A DNA stretch of 11,261 nucleotides from an uncultured bacterium (GTDB lineage: Bacteria > Hydrogenedentota > Hydrogenedentia > Hydrogenedentales > CAITNO01). The translations under genes and the position numbers were made by a program. This document shows positions 1-6,087 of the stretch, piece by piece. The stretch's first letter is position 1. Each line of letters starts with the position of its first letter. The notes beneath the pieces were generated by a model that was given only the letters and a program-made list of their open reading frames with translations, had not been told where the DNA came from and made no database searches. The DNA is taken from positions 1 to 11,261 of the forward strand of contig CALDSM010000820.1 in the NCBI GenBank assembly GCA_937923585.1, read 5' to 3'.

Positions 1-1
1 G

Positions 2-1243
2 AAATTCTCGGCTACTAGCACAGCTATTTGTATCGCAACCAGTACTCTTGAACTCGGCATAGACATCGGGGATATTGACGCGGTGTTACTGTGGGGTGTT
101 CCTTCCGGTGTGGATTCCTTTCTCCAGCGAATCGGCCGCGGCAACCGCCGATCCAATAAGACCAATGTAGTGTGCCTTGTGCCGCATGAAAGTGATTCCG
201 TGCCAATTGACAGTCTCCGGTTTGCGGTGCTTTTGAATGCTGCGTCCAATGGCGAACTTCCGGTCCGCGAGCCTTATGATCTGTTCGGTGCCGTCGGTCA
301 GCAGTGTCTTAGCATAATCGCGTCGGATAATGGACGTTTCACCCGTATCGGCGATTTGTGCGATCTGCTAGCACACAAGCCATACCTCCAGAGGGAGGTC
401 GTCGAATCTATCTTGGCTGAACTCGCATCGAATGGTTTTCTTCAACGGCATGGCTACAAAAACCGCTACGGCGCGGATGAGGAAATCCATCAACTTGTCG
501 ATATGAAGATGATTTATGGAAACTTCGGGGTTGGTTCTCAGTCGGTTGACCTGTTCCATGGCGCAAAGCGACTCGGAGAGGTTCCTGCAATGAACCTGCT
601 TCGGGTACAGGGAAGTGGAACCGTCCGGTTTGCAGGCAAGTATTGGACGATCAAGAAGGCGTCTCGTGATGGAATTCACCTCGAACCTTCCAAGGGAAAG
701 TCAGCCGGGATTGACTTTTCATATAGCGGAAGCGGAATCTCATCAGATCCGCATAACACTGATCGCATGTGGGCATTGATCCACAAGGATGACTTCGCGT
801 GTGAGCAATTTAGCAAAGAACTATTGAGCAAGGTGATGGAGTTCATGTTGGCCATCAGGCAGACTTGCTCTTATGATCAGATTCCCTTCACAAGAGCATC
901 CGAGGGCATCCGTTACTATACCTTTGCCGGCCATATCGTTAATCGGGCGGTTGGCCTGTTTGCAGGGAAGCCGGACTTCAAAGCTGACAACCTGTCGTTG
1001 CTCGTGCCGTCACCTATTGATTGGCCCTCGGTTCCTGAGAATCCCGCTGCTTTCGAGGATGTTTTCCATCTTCTGTTTGAAGCGTCATCGGCGCAATCAA
1101 TTTACCAAAAACAACTGCCGCTCGAACTTCAGGAGCGCGAGTACCTTCAGGCTTGGCTCAAGGATACATCTATTCCCCACATCCTTCTCCGTCTTAGGCG
1201 TTCTGTGGCTGTCGAATGCCGCGGGTTGTTTCACCCTGAATAA
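2..1243 (+). CDS. Lhr-type DEAD/DEAH helicase, 3' part only (5' end cut by window edge)
   Basis: The frame is open from base 2 to a TAA at 1241-1243, giving 413 residues with the N-terminal half missing. It enters inside the second RecA-like domain: helicase motif V reads IATSTLELGIDIG (from base 32) and motif VI reads QRIGRGNRR (125-151), the arginine-finger motif of superfamily 2. After this come a winged-helix-like stretch (about YDLFGAVGQQCLSIIAS to the LASNGFL region), a beta-rich segment (near FAGKYWTIKKASRDGIHLEP) and a C-terminal region with GHIVNRAVGLF. That order is typical of the Lhr core. Known Lhr proteins are ATP-dependent 3'-5' DNA/RNA helicases linked to repair, and relatives occur in defence islands; which role applies cannot be told here. 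A GTG at 83 is an internal codon, not the start. G+C is only about half by eye, and codon use differs from the neighbours, which suggests a different origin. The helicase family call is firm; the Lhr subfamily is likely. Confidence 0.85.
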   Translation, partial: KFSATSTAICIATSTLELGIDIGDIDAVLLWGVPSGVDSFLQRIGRGNRRSNKTNVVCLVPHESDSVPIDSLRFAVLLNAASNGELPVREPYDLFGAVGQQCLSIIASDNGRFTRIGDLCDLLAHKPYLQREVVESILAELASNGFLQRHGYKNRYGADEEIHQLVDMKMIYGNFGVGSQSVDLFHGAKRLGEVPAMNLLRVQGSGTVRFAGKYWTIKKASRDGIHLEPSKGKSAGIDFSYSGSGISSDPHNTDRMWALIHKDDFACEQFSKELLSKVMEFMLAIRQTCSYDQIPFTRASEGIRYYTFAGHIVNRAVGLFAGKPDFKADNLSLLVPSPIDWPSVPENPAAFEDVFHLLFEASSAQSIYQKQLPLELQEREYLQAWLKDTSIPHILLRLRRSVAVECRGLFHPE

Positions 1244-1537
1244 GATCGTCGGCGGGGTGAATTCTGCGGAATTCTGCTGCTGGATTATGGGACAGCATAC
1301 CCAAATCCGGAGCGCAGCTACGACTACATCGTTGGCGCGATAGAGTGCATGGGCTGCACGGGCGTGTTTGGCCGCGAATACGAGCCTGACAGAAAACGCG
1401 CACCCGGAATATCCACGCAAAGAGCACCCTGTGGAATGGTTCCGAAAGGAAATCCGGCGGGTGACGGCCGGCACGCCTCCGGCCGGTCCGGCAAATGACC
1501 CCAGGAACGTTTCCGGCGGCAACTGACGCCGGACTTC
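1244..1537 (+). pseudogene. Possible decayed gene remnant, unidentified
   Basis: No intact gene is visible here, but two adjacent frames look protein-like. The helicase frame stays open after its stop, from 1244 to a TGA at 1496-1498, and includes LDYGTAYPNPERSYDYIVGA and then GVFGREYEPD. A second frame, open from just after the TAG at 1341-1343 to a TGA at 1524-1526, includes ENAHPEYPRKEHPVEWFRKE. Joining them near base 1385 by a single frameshift would give one continuous, reasonably composed peptide of about 90 residues. There is no start codon with a ribosome binding site, and I do not recognise a family. This could be the tail of a gene broken when the helicase region arrived, or chance. 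Confidence is low. Confidence 0.25.
1465..1533. other. Two small GC-rich hairpins in the spacer
   Basis: The first pairs CGGCCGG (1465-1471) with CCGGCCG (1479-1485) across a 7-nt loop. The second pairs TCCGGCG (1512-1518) with CGCCGGA (1527-1533) across an 8-nt loop. Neither is followed by a T tract, so they are not standard intrinsic terminators. They may slow or end transcription coming from the helicase side. The rest of 1244-1630 shows no gene I can support. Confidence 0.3.
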
Positions 1538-1598
1538 CTCCGCCCTGCCCAAATTCACCCCGTTTGCCACCGGCCCGCCGATTGTGCTTTCATTAGGT

Positions 1599-1624
1599 GC
1601 GGCATTTGCCGCCCGATTGAAGGA
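1599..1624 (+). promoter_or_regulatory. Leader hairpin and ribosome binding site of the lipoprotein gene
   Basis: GAAGGA at 1619-1624 lies 6 nt before the ATG at 1631 and is a good Shine-Dalgarno match, supporting that start. Just upstream, GCGGC (1599-1603) can pair with GCCGC (1608-1612) around ATTT, ending 6 nt before the ribosome binding site. Any regulatory effect of the hairpin is speculative. I see no convincing sigma-70 promoter in front of it. Confidence 0.5.
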
Positions 1625-1630
1625 ATCCGC

Positions 1631-2284
1631 ATGAACATCCGCACCCTGTTTTGGTTGTGCTGCCTGTCGCTGTCGGTGACGGCCGCGCTGATTGCCCTGT
1701 CGGCCTGTTCCGGCCCCAAGCCCGAGCCGCCCATGGCCGCCGAGAGTGCCGCCAAACCTGCTCCGGAAGCGCCCGCGAAGCCGGCGGAGCCGGGACTCAA
1801 CGTTGGCGACGTGGAGGCGGGCGTGGTTGTTTCCGCGACCGTCCCGCCCGAGGAGGTTTCGGCCCAGGTTTCGGTGGACAACATGGAAACGGCGCGGAAA
1901 CGGCTGTCCATGGCGACGGTTACGGTGAAGCCGCCCTATCCCGCGAAACTGACCGTTCGCGTGACCCTTTCCCCGCAGGTAAGTTTCGAGAAGGAACCGG
2001 TGGTGGTGCGCGGCAAACTGCGCCGGGACGAGCAGCCGATCGAGCCGGAATTCTCCACCATCGTGACCAAGGGCGGGCCCGTGGGCGACAGCAGCATCAA
2101 ATACGACTTTGACGTCATGCAGGGTCTGGCCGCGCCGCCGGACACCATGCTCGTGTACGCGCGGTTTGACGTGTATCTCATGCCCAAGGGCACCCCCCCC
2201 ACGGGCCTCGACCCCAAGACCGTCCAATCAGACCGGCACACGGAGCTGATCAGCAACCCCGTGCGCATCAACTTCGTAAAGTAG
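1631..2284 (+). CDS. Putative lipoprotein, function unknown
   Basis: 217 residues. The N terminus is a lipoprotein signal: Arg4, a hydrophobic core, then the lipobox LSAC with Cys26 as the lipidated residue after cleavage by signal peptidase II. The next residues are Ser-Gly, with no Asp at +2, so outer-membrane sorting is plausible. Residues about 28-54 are a Pro/Ala/Glu/Lys-rich flexible tether (KPEPP, APEAPAKPAEPG). The rest (about 55-217) is rich in alternating Val/Thr/Lys strands (TVTVKPPYPAKLTVRVTLSP, EPVVVRGKL) and looks like a beta-sandwich exposed to the periplasm. I recognise no catalytic motif or family. The gene ends 11 nt before the PIG-L deacetylase start, so the two are probably co-transcribed. 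The start is fixed by the ribosome binding site and signal peptide. The lipoprotein call is sure; the role is unknown. Confidence 0.85.
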   Translation: MNIRTLFWLCCLSLSVTAALIALSACSGPKPEPPMAAESAAKPAPEAPAKPAEPGLNVGDVEAGVVVSATVPPEEVSAQVSVDNMETARKRLSMATVTVKPPYPAKLTVRVTLSPQVSFEKEPVVVRGKLRRDEQPIEPEFSTIVTKGGPVGDSSIKYDFDVMQGLAAPPDTMLVYARFDVYLMPKGTPPTGLDPKTVQSDRHTELISNPVRINFVK

Positions 2285-2295
2285 GGCGGGCGGCC

Positions 2296-3099
2296 GTGAA
2301 CATTGTCTGCATCGGGGCACATCCGGACGACCCGGAATTCTATGCCGGCGCATCGTTAATCCTTTGGGCGGCCCGGGGTCACAACGTGCTGTCGGTGTCC
2401 CTCACGGACGGACGCATCGGCCACCACGCCGACCCCCCTGACGTGCTGGCCGCACGTCGCGCGGACGAGGTGCGCGAGGCGGCCCGTCGTGGCGGATACA
2501 ACTCGATCATTCTCGGCTATCCCGACGGCGAACTGGAACCCACGCTGGAGGCGCGGCGGCGCGTGGTGCGGGTTATCCGCGAGGCGCAGGCCGACATTGT
2601 GCTCGGCCACCGCGCCGTGGACTACCACCCCGACCACCGCTATGCGGGCATGCTGGTCCAGGATGCCGCGTTTATGGTGACGGTGCCGCATTTCTGCCCC
2701 GAAACATCCGCTTTGCGGCGCAATCCGGTCTTCCTTACCATGATGGACCGTTTCACCTCCCTGTCAGCGGTGCGCGCCGATTTGGCGGTGGACGCGGATG
2801 CGGCGATGGACCGCAAGTGGGCGCTGCTGGACGCCATGCAGTCGCAGTTTTACGAGTGGCTGCCCTGGCTGGACGGGCGGCTTGACGATGTGCCGCCCGC
2901 CTCGGACCCGCAGGGGCGGCTGACGTTCCTGAAGGAGTATTATTCACCCTGGCTCAACGGGGTGGCGGGACGCCACCGCGAGGCGCTGCGCCGCTGGTAC
3001 GGCGCGCGGGGTGATGATGTTGCGTTTGCCGAAGTGTTTGAAGTGTCCGAATACGGCCGGCAGCCGGACGAGGCGGAATTGCGGGCATTGTGCCCCTGA
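2296..3099 (+). CDS. PIG-L / LmbE family zinc-dependent deacetylase
   Basis: 267 residues, GTG start 11 nt after the lipoprotein stop. The family signature AHPDDPE is at residues 8-14, giving zinc ligands His9 and Asp12 and the catalytic base Asp11. The second motif HPDH (111-114) supplies the third zinc ligand, His114, by analogy with MshB. The segment after the first motif (GHNVLSVSLTDGRIG) is the usual Rossmann-like second strand. Length fits the family, whose members remove N-acetyl groups from sugar conjugates such as GlcNAc-PI, GlcNAc-inositol and GlcNAc-malate, and from glycopeptide antibiotics. The true substrate here is unknown: no bacillithiol or mycothiol partner genes are in view. 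There is no signal peptide, so it should be cytoplasmic. The ribosome binding site before GTG is weak (GGGCGGGCGG), which suggests translational coupling. It starts exactly at the family's N-terminal strand MNIVCIGAHPDD, supporting this start. Family sure, substrate open. Confidence 0.9.
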   Translation: MNIVCIGAHPDDPEFYAGASLILWAARGHNVLSVSLTDGRIGHHADPPDVLAARRADEVREAARRGGYNSIILGYPDGELEPTLEARRRVVRVIREAQADIVLGHRAVDYHPDHRYAGMLVQDAAFMVTVPHFCPETSALRRNPVFLTMMDRFTSLSAVRADLAVDADAAMDRKWALLDAMQSQFYEWLPWLDGRLDDVPPASDPQGRLTFLKEYYSPWLNGVAGRHREALRRWYGARGDDVAFAEVFEVSEYGRQPDEAELRALCP

Positions 3100-3127
3100 T
3101 CCGAACCGTCTGACGCAAACCGGAACC

Positions 3128-3133
3128 GGGAGG
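3128..3133 (+). promoter_or_regulatory. Ribosome binding site of the SIMPL-like gene
   Basis: GGGAGG lies 8 nt before the ATG at 3142 and fixes that start, which also gives a complete signal peptide. Confidence 0.6.
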
Positions 3134-3141
3134 CGTGCACC

Positions 3142-3828
3142 ATGCGTGTCCGAACTTCTTTGGCTGTGTGTCTGACGGCGTTCTTTGCGGTTGCCGCGGT
3201 GGCATACGGGGCCGAGCAGCCCGTGGTGGTGAACACCGGCACCGCCACGATGCATGCCGCGCCGGCCACGGTGGAATTCACGCTGCTCAAGGACTTCAAG
3301 GAGAGCGACCTCAAATCGTCCACCGAGAAGTGCGCCGATTTCGCCACCCAGGCGCAGGCGGCGCTGCGGGCAGGCGAAGTGCCGCCGTTGGAGGTGCAGG
3401 TCATCCCCGGCGCCGTCGCCTCCATTGAGGACAAAACGGTGCACGGCGGGGTCGTGGCGCGCTTCGCCATGGCTCCCTTTAATGCGCCCAACGCCGGACC
3501 CGTCGGCTTCGCGACGCTCTGCGACAAGATTTCCGCCATGGCCGCGGCCCTTGGTGCGAAGCTGGGCGGGCCGAAGTTCCTGCCCGCCGAAAATGACAGC
3601 GCCGCCGCGCAGGCCGTGACCAAGGCGACGGAAAACGCCTATGCCGCCGCGGAATCGCTGGCTTTCGCCCTCAAGAGCGCCATTTACTCCGTCCAGGAGG
3701 CGGAGATCCTGGAACTGAATTGGACCGAAACGCAGACGGAAACGCCCGGCGAAGTGCCGCAGCTCTCCTGCACCGCCAGGGTGCGCATCACCTACATGCT
3801 TGCGCCGCAGGCCGCCGCGGCGCCGTGA
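3142..3828 (+). CDS. Secreted SIMPL (DUF541)-like domain protein
   Basis: 228 residues. Residues 1-24 form a signal peptide (Arg2 and Arg4, then a hydrophobic stretch of Leu, Ala, Val and Phe) with a likely signal peptidase I site after AYGA, Ala24. The mature protein opens with VVVNTGTATMHAAPATVEFT, the pattern of SIMPL proteins, which begin with a strand such as V-x-G-x-G followed by a Pro and an alternating strand. Near residues 154-190 is the second hallmark, an Ala-rich helix leading into a strand (ATENAYAAAESLAFALKSAI then YSVQEAEI), where family members have a run ending ALAEALG. The C-terminal strand TARVRITYML closes the domain. SIMPL proteins are periplasmic or surface proteins of mostly unknown function; some form oligomeric rings. 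The gene follows the deacetylase by 42 nt in the same direction. The signal peptide call is good; the family call rests on pattern only. Confidence 0.7.
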   Translation: MRVRTSLAVCLTAFFAVAAVAYGAEQPVVVNTGTATMHAAPATVEFTLLKDFKESDLKSSTEKCADFATQAQAALRAGEVPPLEVQVIPGAVASIEDKTVHGGVVARFAMAPFNAPNAGPVGFATLCDKISAMAAALGAKLGGPKFLPAENDSAAAQAVTKATENAYAAAESLAFALKSAIYSVQEAEILELNWTETQTETPGEVPQLSCTARVRITYMLAPQAAAAP

Positions 3829-3850
3829 GGAATAGACCAAAAACACCACG

Positions 3851-3947
3851 CCGTCATTGCGAGCAAAGCGAAGCAATCTCGTGTCGCCATCCCTCAGACC
3901 TTGGGTAATGGTTACAAGAGATTTCTTCGCTTCGGCCGCAATGACGG
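3851..3947. repeat. GTCATTGCGAG-type palindromic repeat
   Basis: The left arm (3851-3880, beginning CCGTCATTGCGAGCAAAGCG) and right arm (3918-3947, ending GGCCGCAATGACGG) are inverted copies: 26 of 30 positions pair. The 37-nt middle (3881-3917) also pairs loosely (CCATCCC against GGGTAATGG), so the whole element can fold as one long hairpin. This sequence type, with GTCATTGCGAG at the tips and AGCGAAG inside, occurs dispersed in many unrelated bacterial genomes as a non-coding mobile-looking palindrome. It lies 22 nt after the SIMPL stop and about 50 nt before the GDPD start. It has no T tract, so its role as a terminator is uncertain. Confidence 0.85.
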
Positions 3948-3955
3948 GTATTGAT

Positions 3956-4006
3956 ATGATTATGGTTACCACTTTTCACGCGGGAGCCCCCAAAGAACAT
4001 GATTGA
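3956..4006 (+). pseudogene. Relic of a lost lipoprotein leader upstream of GDPD copy 1
   Basis: Bases 3968-3991 translate to TTFHAGAP, identical to residues 20-27 of the downstream lipoprotein GDPD (4998-5021). 21 of 24 bases match, and all three differences are silent third-codon changes, so this stretch was read as protein in the recent past. The next bases are AAAGAAC here against CAGGAC in copy 2: one extra base puts the relic out of frame with the GDPD ATG at 3999, and it stops at TGA 4004-4006. Further upstream nothing matches the copy 2 signal peptide; the GTCATTGCGAG repeat lies there instead. Confidence 0.75.
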
Positions 4007-4853
4007 TGTGATTGCCCACCGGGGCGCAAGCGCGTATGCGCCGGAGAACACGCTGGCCTCCTTTGCCAGGGCCGTTGAACTGAACGCAGACTGGTTGGAA
4101 CTGGATGTCCAGTTGACCAAAGACGGGGAGGTCGTGGTGATCCACGACGGCGACCTGGAGCGCGTGGCGGGCATCCAGAAGAATGTGGCCGAAATGACCC
4201 TGGAGGAGATACGGCGGGTGGACGTGGGCTCCCGGTTCTCAAAGGAGTTTGCGGGTGAGCGCATCCCCGCGTTCGACGGGGTGCTGGCGCTGGCGAGGGA
4301 CCGCGCCGGTGTGTACGTCGAACTGAAGGTTCCCAAACATGACAAGGTGCTGAACCGCAGGATAGGCGAAATCGTCTCCGGCCACCGGGGGTCGCGCCCC
4401 GCGCTGCTGGCGGCGCTGATGGACGAGATTGAGGCGTCGAAGACACCGCCGCTCGAACTGACCCGGAAGGTCATCGCGCAGGTCCGCGCCCGGGACATGC
4501 AAGACCGGGTCGTGTTTCAGTCCTTCTCGCCCGTATGCACCATCGTGACGCTGGCGGAGGCGCCCGAAGTCCGCACCGAGTTTCTGAGCTTTGTCGAGAA
4601 GGACGACCCGGAACGCTGGCCCCGGTCCGTCGTCTTTGCCAACGCCGTCGGCGTGGCCGGGATTAACGTCAACATCGAAACCGCAACCCCCGAGCGCGTC
4701 GCGGACTTCCACCGGGCCGGCATGACCTGCGCCGTCTGGACCGTGGATGACCCGGCCATCGTGCAATGCTGTGTCGAACGCGGCGTCAACCGGATCATTT
4801 CCAACAAGCCCGACGTGGTGCTGGCAACGCTCCGGGCGTTGGGACAGCGGTGA
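3999..4853 (+). CDS. Glycerophosphodiester phosphodiesterase, copy 1 (no signal peptide)
   Basis: 284 residues. It shows the full GDPD signature: HRGAS with catalytic His7, PENTL with Glu17-Asn18, ELDV with metal ligands Glu34 and Asp36, IHD with the second catalytic His49, and VYVELK with the third metal ligand Glu108. The C-terminal TIM-barrel strands are VWTVDD and ISNKPD. GDPDs hydrolyse deacylated phospholipids to sn-glycerol-3-phosphate and an alcohol, using a metal ion. A segment of about 40 residues between Glu108 and QSFSP (174-178) is longer than in short bacterial GDPDs such as UgpQ and is shared with copy 2. The predicted start gives a leaderless, cytoplasmic enzyme, and the ribosome binding site is poor (GGGAG 12 nt away). 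Upstream relic sequence shows the ancestor was a lipoprotein. A one-base sequencing or assembly error could also hide a longer gene, although a signal peptide would still be missing. Confidence 0.9.
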   Translation: MIDVIAHRGASAYAPENTLASFARAVELNADWLELDVQLTKDGEVVVIHDGDLERVAGIQKNVAEMTLEEIRRVDVGSRFSKEFAGERIPAFDGVLALARDRAGVYVELKVPKHDKVLNRRIGEIVSGHRGSRPALLAALMDEIEASKTPPLELTRKVIAQVRARDMQDRVVFQSFSPVCTIVTLAEAPEVRTEFLSFVEKDDPERWPRSVVFANAVGVAGINVNIETATPERVADFHRAGMTCAVWTVDDPAIVQCCVERGVNRIISNKPDVVLATLRALGQR

Positions 4854-4873
4854 CGATGCCGTAACAGTGACAT

Positions 4874-4922
4874 CAAGAGACTGCCCGGCGGGACTGGGTC
4901 CCCCGCGCAATCGCAATGACGG
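4874..4922. repeat. Decayed partial copy of the GTCATTGCGAG-type repeat
   Basis: The spacer before GDPD copy 2 carries CAAGAGA (4874-4880) and CGCAATGACGG (4912-4922), the same two blocks that bound the right arm of the repeat before copy 1 (3915-3921 and 3937-3947). Between them is a different insert with its own small inverted repeat (GCGGGAC / GGTCCCCCGC). The left arm is absent. It may be a degenerate copy carried along with the gene duplication, or a separate insertion of a related element. Confidence 0.45.
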
Positions 4923-4926
4923 AAAA

Positions 4927-4933
4927 GAGAGGG
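4927..4933 (+). promoter_or_regulatory. Ribosome binding site of GDPD copy 2
   Basis: GAGAGGG is 7 nt before the ATG at 4941. This supports the start that includes the lipoprotein signal rather than the internal ATG at 5028, which corresponds to the start of copy 1. Confidence 0.6.
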
Positions 4934-4940
4934 ATGTGCA

Positions 4941-5882
4941 ATGAGAATAGCGACCGGTTTGTCCGTCCTGGGCCTGCTGCTACTGGCAGGCTGTGCGACC
5001 ACGTTTCACGCGGGTGCCCCGCAGGACATGGTGGATGTGATCGCGCACCGGGGCGCAAGCGCGTACACGCCGGAAAACACGCTGGCGGCCTTCTCGAAGG
5101 CCATGGAGCAAAAGGCCGACTGGTTCGAGCTGGACGTACACCTGACGAAGGACGGGCAGTTGGCGGTCATCCACGACGGCAGCCTGGAGCGGGTCGCGGG
5201 GGTCAAGAAACACGTCTCCACGCTGTCGCTGGCCGAAGTGAAGGCCGTGGATGCCGGGACGTGGTTTTCGAAAGACTTCGCGGGGGAGCACATTCCCACG
5301 CTGGAGGAGGCGCTGGACCTGGCCAGGGGCCGCGTGGGGGTGTACATCGAAATCAAGAGCGATGCGCCCGACAAGGTGCTGACCGGCAGGATGATGGAGA
5401 CCGTATCGAAACACCAGGGGTCGCGCGATGCGCTACTGCGCGCGCTCATGAAGCAGATTGAGGATTCGCGCACACCGACGCTGGAACTGGTGCGGAAGAC
5501 CATCGGGGCGGTCCGCGCGCTGCACATGAAGCACCAGGTCGTGCTTCAGTCCTTCTCGCCGGTGTGCTGCGCCGTTGCGCTGGCCGAGGCGCCCGAGATG
5601 CGCACCGAGTTTCTCGGCGGCGATGACAAGGATGACCCGGAGCGCTGGCCCCGCTTCCTGGCCTTCGGCAACGCCGTCGGCGTCGCGGGGTTCAACATCA
5701 ATTTCGACTCCCTCACTCCCGAGCGGATTGCCGCTTTCCACAGGGACGGAAAGACCTGCGCCGTTTGGACCGTGGACGAGCCGGCGGCCATGCGCCGCTG
5801 CGTCGAATGCGGCGCGGACGCGATCATCACCAACAAGCCCGACGTGCTGCTGTCCGCGCTGCGGGAGATGGGGAAGCGATAG
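4941..5882 (+). CDS. Glycerophosphodiester phosphodiesterase lipoprotein, copy 2
   Basis: 313 residues. Residues 1-18 are a lipoprotein signal with lipobox LAGC, lipidated Cys18 followed by Ala-Thr-Thr, so the enzyme is probably anchored to the outer membrane facing the periplasm. Residues 30-313 are a GDPD TIM barrel: HRGAS with catalytic His36, PENTL (Glu45-Asn46), ELDV (Glu63, Asp65), IHD (His78) and YIEIK (Glu137), then VWTVDE and ITNKPD near the C terminus. It would hydrolyse glycerophosphodiesters in the periplasm, releasing glycerol-3-phosphate for uptake or membrane lipid turnover. From residue 30 it aligns with copy 1 without a single gap over 284 residues, about 178 identical by hand count (63%). 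All predicted catalytic and metal residues are kept in both. The 87-nt spacing and same strand suggest a tandem duplication, possibly co-transcribed. The two proteins now probably act in different compartments. Confidence 0.93.
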   Translation: MRIATGLSVLGLLLLAGCATTFHAGAPQDMVDVIAHRGASAYTPENTLAAFSKAMEQKADWFELDVHLTKDGQLAVIHDGSLERVAGVKKHVSTLSLAEVKAVDAGTWFSKDFAGEHIPTLEEALDLARGRVGVYIEIKSDAPDKVLTGRMMETVSKHQGSRDALLRALMKQIEDSRTPTLELVRKTIGAVRALHMKHQVVLQSFSPVCCAVALAEAPEMRTEFLGGDDKDDPERWPRFLAFGNAVGVAGFNINFDSLTPERIAAFHRDGKTCAVWTVDEPAAMRRCVECGADAIITNKPDVLLSALREMGKR

Positions 5883-5899
5883 CCGGTTTTGACACGCCT

Positions 5900-6047
5900 T
5901 TTTTGACTGCGGTGGCCATGCCGCCGCTTTGGTTCCCGAATGGCGCTTTCCTGGGTGCGCGAATCTCCCGATTCGCTTTTCTGCCCAAGGCGAATCGGGA
6001 GATTCGCGTGCCCAGGAAAGCGGCGGCACGGCCACCGCAGTCAAAAA
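5900..6047. repeat. Large nested palindrome, 58-bp arms
   Basis: The right arm (5990-6047) is the inverse of a split left arm: 5900-5930 pairs with 6017-6047 (30 of 31 positions) and 5950-5976 pairs with 5990-6016 (25 of 27), with a 13-nt loop (5977-5989). The left arm carries an extra 19 nt (5931-5949) bounded by GCTTT copies at 5926-5930 and 5945-5949, as if one arm gained a slip duplication or the other lost it. Each arm also holds its own small palindrome, GCGAATC-4 nt-GATTCGC, so the DNA could form a branched cruciform. The ends are TTTTTGACTGCGG and its inverse. It contains no transposase and looks like a MITE- or REP-like element. It fills the gap between the GDPD copy 2 stop and queA. 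Confidence 0.85.
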
Positions 6048-6087
6048 GAAAGCACCAAACTTGTCGCATGTGTTACCCTTTTGGCCA

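Noticed and set aside
83..1243. Helicase starting at GTG 83
   Set aside because: The frame is open to the window edge, and motif V of the helicase lies upstream of 83, so this is an internal codon of a truncated gene.
1097..2227. 376-codon minus-strand frame over the helicase end and lipoprotein gene
   Set aside because: Arg/Gly/His-rich shadow with no recognisable fold; the + strand has a lipoprotein with ribosome binding site and lipobox.
3851..3947. CRISPR array or tRNA-like structure
   Set aside because: There is one inverted repeat pair with no regular spacing of direct repeats, and no cloverleaf or T-loop motif.
5929..6087. N-terminal extension of QueA by 53 residues
   Set aside because: The extension reads straight through the large palindrome; family alignments start at MKTADLNYDLP (6088).
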